The position numbers and the translations under genes are program-made. A DNA stretch of 27,042 nt from DTU019 sp050949825 (GTDB lineage Bacteria > Bacillota > Syntrophomonadia > Syntrophomonadales > Syntrophomonadaceae): positions 1 through 27,042 of the forward strand of contig JBMNGL010000002.1 in the NCBI GenBank assembly GCA_050949825.1, in the 5' to 3' direction. Under the pieces are notes generated by a model. It searched no databases. It saw only the letters and a program-made list of their open reading frames with translations, and had not been told where the DNA came from. Shown here one piece after another: positions 22,066 through 27,042 of this stretch (positions within the stretch are counted from its first letter, which is position 1; every line of letters begins with the position of its first letter).

Positions 22066-22094
22066 ATTATACCTTTTTTAATGGACCATTACAA
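22066..22094 (-). promoter_or_regulatory. Sigma-A promoter of tRNA operon
   Basis: Minus strand TTGTAA (22094-22089), 17-nt spacer, TATAAT (22071-22066). The -10 flank AAAGGTATAATAC equals that of the tRNA-Leu promoter. The remaining 22095-22325 stretch shows nothing else convincing. Confidence 0.8.
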
Positions 22095-22325
22095 GAAATA
22101 GTTTGAATTGTTTAAGATTTCGGTGCTCCGGTAAGGCATCATAGCCCAAATTATATTATATGCTCCGGCAGCCAACCGTATACATGATGGCTGAACTCAC
22201 CATGTCGAAATAAATAATAATTTAAGGACAGGGAAGCGACAAAACATGTCAAAATCTCTAAAGGTGTTCATCTCCCCGATAGCTAACTACCATGTTTAGA
22301 TATGGCGAAAAGGGTGGGGGGATAA

Positions 22326-23903
22326 GTGAAGGCGAAAAAGCAAACCTGGAACAGATCTAAAACTTGTCATTGCCAAATCGATACAGGCAGAGACAGCATT
22401 GCTTTGGCGAAATGCGACTATTCGGCAGAGTATGTTGAATCCGACCGGGGTGCATGTCGAAGCCTGGATGTCAACCAGGAAATGGAAGAACACTGGCATT
22501 TAAGTGAAGCTCGATATAGTTATGCGGTGAGCAATCAAGAGCAGCTGGTATGCCGGATAAAGCCGGACTCCACCATTATCTTTGTTAATGAGGCTTTTTG
22601 CCGCTATTTTGGGGGTATAGCCAGCGATTATAAGGGGCTGAGCTTTTTGACCATTGCTGCGGAAATAGATCGACAGGGGATTAAAGATGCCTTGCAGTCA
22701 TGCCAGGCGGGCAACGCCGGCGGGGTTTATCCGTGGCGGATGATGGGTGTACAAGGGCAGCTAACCTTGATGCAGTGGTCGATGCAGACTCTGTACAATA
22801 ATCGGGGCATGCTGGTGGAGTTGGAGCTGGCAGGGCGGGGTACACATTGGAAGATGCATGAAGCGATGCGGGAATCTGAGCTTTGTTATCGCACTATCTT
22901 TGAAACCACAGCCATGGCCATGATTATTTATGATGAAGACAGCATCATCACCAGGGCTAATTCAGAATTTGAAAAGTTGTCCGGCTACAGCAAAACGGAG
23001 ACTGAAGGCATTAAACTCTGGACAGAATTTGTTGATGATGAAGAACCCTCCTTTATTAAACGCTATGATCACTTGCGCGAGTTCAATCTGGAAGGGGTGC
23101 CAGCCCGGTTTGAAGGGCATTTCCGGGATCGTTACGGGCGGGTAAAAGATGTTCTAGTAACGGTCGCCTTTATACCTATGAATCGCAATCGGGTGGCTTC
23201 AATTGTTGATATCACCGAGCGCAAGCAAATGGAACAGGAACTGCTGTGTCTGGATAAGTTGAACCTGGTGGGGGAAATTGCGGCCAGTATTGGCCACGAG
23301 GTGCGCAACCCCATGACCAGCATTCGCGGTTTTTTACAGATGATGAGTGAAAACGAAAAGTATGCTGCGGAGCGGGAGTATTTTGACCTGATGATTGAAG
23401 AAATCGATCGGGTAAATATGATCATCACGGAATTTTTGCTTATGGCGCGGGACAAACAGGTGGATCTAAAGCCGCAAAGCTTAAATCTCATTTTAAAAAA
23501 TATCTCCCCATTGATATGTGCCGATGCTCGGTCACAGGATAAGAATGTGCAGCTTGAGTTGGGTGATATTCCCTTGCTGATGCTGGATATACAAGAGATC
23601 CGCCAGATGGTATTTAATCTGGCCCGCAATGGGTTGGAGAGCATGAACAGCGGTGGGACATTAACCGTACGCACCCGGCAAAAAGGGGAACAGGTTTTGC
23701 TGGAGGTTATAGATCGGGGCCAGGGCATTCCCCCTGAAATCCGGGAGCGAATCGGGGTGCCCTTTTTTACCACCAAGGACAATGGGACTGGATTGGGATT
23801 GTCGATATGTTACAGCATTGCAGCCCGTCACCAGGCCATACTCAAAGTGTATTCGAGTTCACAAGGAACTTGCATTACAGTCTTCTTCAATCTTCAGGCC
23901 TAA
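22326..23903 (+). CDS. PAS-PAS sensor histidine kinase
   Basis: A 525-aa cytoplasmic kinase with no membrane segment. Residues 60-170 and 185-300 are PAS domains, the second ending in the PAC-type VDITERKQMEQEL. Then a HisKA domain with phosphoacceptor H324 in SIGHEVRNPMTSIRGF, and a HATPase with N-box QMVFNLARNGLESM (427-440), DRGQGIP (463-469), and GTGLGLSI (487-494). The HEVRNPMTS box is typical of sporulation-initiation-type kinases (KinA-E). GTG start follows GGTGGGGGG. No response regulator is adjacent, so it is an orphan, consistent with phosphorelay kinases, but the target is unproven. Confidence 0.9.
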   Translation: MKAKKQTWNRSKTCHCQIDTGRDSIALAKCDYSAEYVESDRGACRSLDVNQEMEEHWHLSEARYSYAVSNQEQLVCRIKPDSTIIFVNEAFCRYFGGIASDYKGLSFLTIAAEIDRQGIKDALQSCQAGNAGGVYPWRMMGVQGQLTLMQWSMQTLYNNRGMLVELELAGRGTHWKMHEAMRESELCYRTIFETTAMAMIIYDEDSIITRANSEFEKLSGYSKTETEGIKLWTEFVDDEEPSFIKRYDHLREFNLEGVPARFEGHFRDRYGRVKDVLVTVAFIPMNRNRVASIVDITERKQMEQELLCLDKLNLVGEIAASIGHEVRNPMTSIRGFLQMMSENEKYAAEREYFDLMIEEIDRVNMIITEFLLMARDKQVDLKPQSLNLILKNISPLICADARSQDKNVQLELGDIPLLMLDIQEIRQMVFNLARNGLESMNSGGTLTVRTRQKGEQVLLEVIDRGQGIPPEIRERIGVPFFTTKDNGTGLGLSICYSIAARHQAILKVYSSSQGTCITVFFNLQA

Positions 23904-24069
23904 TCACACTGTCATTACTATGAAAGCCCCTTGTTTTTGTTATGCCTTAAGGGCAACGCCCGAAGGATCTCCGATTTGGAGTAACGTTTTCGTTTATCGT
24001 GATGTGGTAACACATGGGAATTCTGAGCGCAGCAAAGAATTTAAGGAAGTACGGAACGTGGATTATTAT

Positions 24070-24106
24070 AAAGAGGCTATCCTCCCTGGGACAGCCTCTT
24101 TTGAAT
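24070..24106. terminator. Terminator between convergent kinase and sortase
   Basis: Stem AAAGAGGCT/AGCCTCTTT (24070-24078, 24093-24101) with a 14-nt loop, followed by TTGAATTCTTTT on the plus strand and A/T-rich sequence on the minus. It can serve both the kinase and the sortase transcripts. Confidence 0.7.
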
Positions 24107-24118
24107 TCTTTTGAATGG

Positions 24119-24757
24119 TTACTGGTTGCCTGTTAACGGTTGACTGCTCTGCAGATAGGACCTTACAATCAAGCGGTCGTATTGCCCGTTGATGGGATGC
24201 AGCGGTGTGCAGGTGGTCAGGGTCAGGGCCGGCCGTGGTGTGGGCGCGATTACGCTCCAGTCCCGGCTGTGGGTTTCAAACACCGACTCTACGCTGTAGA
24301 GATAAACCACATTCCGGTAGGTCAAGCTGATTTCATCCCCAGGGGCCATTTTATCGAGGTGATAGAAAGGTGAACCATAAGCATTGCGGTGGCCGGCTAT
24401 AGATAGATTCCCGGTAAGAGGGTCGCCGCTCTGGGTGTAGATCCCCGGCCATTTCTTCAGATCAGCCTCGGAAGTCCCATACCCTACCTCCAGGTTAAGG
24501 CCCAGTTTGGCAATGGCCAGGCTGCCGACCACAGTGCCCTCAACGGGTGGAGCAGGGGGAGACTCAGGAACAACGGCAACTGGTGCCTCCACTTCAGGAG
24601 CCGACTCAATGACTGCTTCCGGAGCCCTGAAATACCCGTAGTAGATGTCTTTTAAGAAAGGGAAGAGGGCCAGGGTGGCCCCGGCGAATATGAACAGGAT
24701 GGCTGCGATGCTGATGATTCGCCTGGATTTTCTAGCCCTCTTCTTGCCTTGCGGCAT
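24119..24757 (-). CDS. Sortase (class D/E-like) transpeptidase
   Basis: A 212-aa sortase that cuts LPXTG motifs and joins the surface protein to the wall or to other subunits. Residues 13-34 are the membrane anchor behind a basic N-terminus (KKRARKSRR), followed by a proline-rich stalk (50-75). The catalytic triad is H123 in SIAGHRNAYGSPFYHL, C183 in LTLTTCTPLHP and R195 in YDRLIV. The TTC motif and short length suggest class D or E, not A. ATG follows GGAAGGA by 9 nt. It is 23 bp downstream of the LPKTG-protein gene, in one transcript, so that protein is its natural substrate. Confidence 0.92.
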   Translation of the reverse strand: MPQGKKRARKSRRIISIAAILFIFAGATLALFPFLKDIYYGYFRAPEAVIESAPEVEAPVAVVPESPPAPPVEGTVVGSLAIAKLGLNLEVGYGTSEADLKKWPGIYTQSGDPLTGNLSIAGHRNAYGSPFYHLDKMAPGDEISLTYRNVVYLYSVESVFETHSRDWSVIAPTPRPALTLTTCTPLHPINGQYDRLIVRSYLQSSQPLTGNQ

Positions 24758-24780
24758 TTAGTTCATTCCTTCCATGAATA

Positions 24781-27042
24781 TTAGGATCTTCTTCTCAGGA
24801 TCATGCCTCCACCGGCCAGGAGCAGTCCCATGGCAGTCAGCAGGATATTGCTGGCGCCGGTCTTGGGCAGTTCCGGCAAGACTTCGGGGATGATAACCGG
24901 TTCCAGCGGTGGTGTTACCACCGGGGGTTGCACCACTGGAGGCTGAACAACCGGTGGTTCTGGAGGAATTACGACGCTTTCTTCACCGCCGCCACTGCTG
25001 CCGGGATCGTCGCCGCCACCACCGCTTGTGCTGAAGCGGTTGGTAATGACTATGCTGCGAGTGTCATCTTCACCGACCACAAAGGTGTCCGCAGGATCGT
25101 AATTATCGTTGTTCAAGGTATAGTCTACACCCAGGAAGCGGGAATGATCAACCGCACTTTCTTGGACTGAATATACGCCAGGTTCAACTTCGGTGCTGAT
25201 GGTCTGGCCATCGCGAATGGTAAAGGTCTTGACTACGGCGGGTTCTCCCTCGGTCTCATATCCCTCATATCCGTAGATGGTTACCTGGTATCCGCCGCTG
25301 GGGCCATCGCCGGTTACATTCTTGCTAACCTTGATATAGCTCTTTTTGCTGTCGCCGCCACCGCCAGATTGCCCTTTATAATGGTTGGTTACTCTGATAG
25401 TCCTGGTTTCATTTTCACCGATGGGCACGCCTTCTGCGCTGATTTCATCATAGATTCCATCTCCATTCAGTAAATCATAAGTAACTTGATCGGCGCCGCC
25501 AATTTGGTATTCCACCACCCTATAGGAAGCATAGGGGTCAACTTCTATGGGGTCTGTGGTTTGCCCGGCGGTTAAAGCGATGTTATCCATAAATGTCTGC
25601 CAACTACCGCCAATTTGACGGAGGATCACTTCGTCAACCCATTTTTCAATGCGGGCCATGAAGCCGGTTGGTTCAGGATCGGGAACCTCCCCGGTCAAGC
25701 GCTTCTCAATCTGCAGGTAGCTATGATATACCAGAGGTGGATTGTAGGTGTTGGTAACTGTAATGGTAACATTGGCACTTTCATCTTCCGGGAATAGGAA
25801 TACTCCATTCTCATCAATTTCCACATCAGTTGATGCAAATGTTACAGCAACATTAGCAACTGCGCTTTCCTGGAGCCTATATTCACCAGGTGTCAACTCA
25901 TATAGAGTCCAGGCTGCTCCGCTGCCATTAAATGTGTGGGTACCAATTGTTTCAGCAGGGTCGGGGGTTGTGAACATCAGGCTGAAATCTGCTGTCTCAG
26001 CGATATCATTATCAGCATAGTTAACGAAATTCTTGACAATTTTCAATTTGTTTGATTCCGAGGGTGGATTATAGGTATTGGTAACCGTAATGGTGACATC
26101 GTCAGTCTGACTGACCGGAATGGTGAATGATCCATCATTAATTGTTACCTGGCCAGAGCCGAAGCTGAAGTCAACACCGGTTAAAGAATCTTCTGTGATG
26201 GTATAGGTTTCACCAGAGGTTATTTCACATACATCCCATGTGCCATTCTCGGTGAAGGTGTTGCTACCAGAAAAATCATTCCCGCCGCTTACCGTTACCG
26301 TAGCGGTTTTGGTTACATCGTCGGGATAGTCTACGAAGGTTTTTTCAACGATCAGTTTGGGAGTCGAGGTTGGCTCGAAGGTGTTGGTAATGTCAATGAC
26401 TATGTCATCCGGCACAAGGTCGCTTGCAGAAACTGTGAAGTCTACCTTCATGCCTGAAACCGGCGCTTCACCATTGCCTCCGGTTCCGGGGTGACTAGGT
26501 TCACCATCAAAGTCGATAGTGTAGTTCCCAGCTTCAGTAATGTCATACGTCAGGGTAAATGTTTCACCAGCAACCAAGGGCCCAAACTGCCCCTGGCCAA
26601 TGACTGTATCATCTTTTAAAACCCACCAAAAACCTTTATCAAGCATATTGTTAGTAGTATGGTTATAAACACTTGCCCATACTGAAACTACACCTTCAGA
26701 TATGGAAAAGTTCTGCGCCCCGGAAGGACTGGCCTCAAAGCCTGTGCCGCCGAGATTTTCCACCAGAGAATAAGTGCCTTTGGCTAAACCGAAATTATCA
26801 TTTTCCCCTTCGAAAATTGAATACTCCTCATCGTTGATCAAAATGGAAAAGGGGCCTTCGTAATCACTTCCAACCACGGTTTTATTTACGATCAGCTTGT
26901 TGAGGCCTTCTGTCTTTCCACTCTCAGTAACCTGCAATGAAGCCCCGCTCGGATTTCCGTTGGCAAATGCTATGCTGGAACTTATTAATGAAATCATCAT
27001 CAACATAGCTAAAAAGATGAACAAGCGCTTCTTTCTAATTAA
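24781..27042 (-). CDS. LPKTG surface protein with CnaB-type repeats (5' end cut)
   Basis: The reading frame is open to the window edge, so the start lies outside; residues ahead of LFIFLAML read IRKKR, the basic part of a signal peptide (numbering below begins at the in-frame TTG 27024). Signal core 1-20. Five domains each begin with Lys-strand and end with TN: K48/E89 (ending at N214, long), K228/E278/N316, K331/E386/N425, K441/E505/N547 and K568/E622/N662, the Lys-Glu-Asn pattern of CnaB isopeptide domains. Then a glycine linker, a proline-rich wall-spanning part (PPVVQPPVV), LPKTG at 719-723, a membrane helix and RRRS. A sortase-anchored adhesin or pilin subunit; ligand unknown. Confidence 0.92.
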   Translation of the reverse strand, partial: LIRKKRLFIFLAMLMMISLISSSIAFANGNPSGASLQVTESGKTEGLNKLIVNKTVVGSDYEGPFSILINDEEYSIFEGENDNFGLAKGTYSLVENLGGTGFEASPSGAQNFSISEGVVSVWASVYNHTTNNMLDKGFWWVLKDDTVIGQGQFGPLVAGETFTLTYDITEAGNYTIDFDGEPSHPGTGGNGEAPVSGMKVDFTVSASDLVPDDIVIDITNTFEPTSTPKLIVEKTFVDYPDDVTKTATVTVSGGNDFSGSNTFTENGTWDVCEITSGETYTITEDSLTGVDFSFGSGQVTINDGSFTIPVSQTDDVTITVTNTYNPPSESNKLKIVKNFVNYADNDIAETADFSLMFTTPDPAETIGTHTFNGSGAAWTLYELTPGEYRLQESAVANVAVTFASTDVEIDENGVFLFPEDESANVTITVTNTYNPPLVYHSYLQIEKRLTGEVPDPEPTGFMARIEKWVDEVILRQIGGSWQTFMDNIALTAGQTTDPIEVDPYASYRVVEYQIGGADQVTYDLLNGDGIYDEISAEGVPIGENETRTIRVTNHYKGQSGGGGDSKKSYIKVSKNVTGDGPSGGYQVTIYGYEGYETEGEPAVVKTFTIRDGQTISTEVEPGVYSVQESAVDHSRFLGVDYTLNNDNYDPADTFVVGEDDTRSIVITNRFSTSGGGGDDPGSSGGGEESVVIPPEPPVVQPPVVQPPVVTPPLEPVIIPEVLPELPKTGASNILLTAMGLLLAGGGMILRRRS

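Noticed and set aside
23782..24114. 110-aa plus frame after the kinase
   Set aside because: Starts inside the kinase in another frame, runs through the terminator at 24070, has no ribosome site.

Overview
The window reads like a low-to-moderate GC Firmicute of the syntrophic fatty-acid-oxidising type (Syntrophomonadaceae are the best fit). The reasons are AGGAGG-type ribosome sites with several GTG and TTG starts, a sortase with an LPKTG-anchored surface protein, and a complete beta-oxidation cluster carrying sigma-54 style control signals. The organism is inferred from gene content only; no 16S or marker search was possible.

Layout. 1-1268: tRNA-Leu (minus) with its own promoter and terminator, then a membrane-anchored NERD-domain protein. 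1407-4034: two exported proteins, a lipoprotein with a 13-unit GQQQQ repeat and a secreted protein ending in a copper-amine-oxidase-N-like domain. 4050-5926: a large palindrome, then a DUF362/2x[4Fe-4S] protein followed closely by a GNAT acetyltransferase. 6129-8269: a PAS-PAS-PAS-AAA+-Fis sigma-54 activator whose N-terminal PAS region is broken by three indels. 8428-17844: the beta-oxidation cluster in two blocks, thiolase plus 612-aa acyl-CoA dehydrogenase, then hydroxyacyl-CoA dehydrogenase, enoyl-CoA hydratase, second thiolase, 380-aa acyl-CoA dehydrogenase and an acetyl-CoA-type CoA-transferase. 18105-19235 (minus): a soluble methyl-accepting protein. 19694-21266: a cytoplasmic-looking Amidase_3 protein and a zinc-ribbon protein. 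21551-22094 (minus): a five-tRNA operon (Gly-Arg-His-Gln-Lys). 22326-23903: an orphan PAS histidine kinase. 24119-27042 (minus): a sortase and a CnaB-repeat LPKTG surface protein that runs off the window end.

How it works together. The cluster supplies every step from acyl-CoA to acetyl-CoA, and the CoA-transferase can move CoA between acetyl-CoA and a free fatty acid. Electron-transfer flavoprotein genes are absent here. Each block is preceded by a -24/-12 element and, further upstream, by a 13-bp palindrome of the form TCCCA-N3-TGGGA. These are plausibly the promoter and enhancer pair for the sigma-54 activator just upstream. This linked regulator, enhancer and two-promoter arrangement is the most interesting system in the window. 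The second is the sortase/CnaB surface protein, whose repeats keep the Lys/Glu/Asn residues expected for internal isopeptide bonds.
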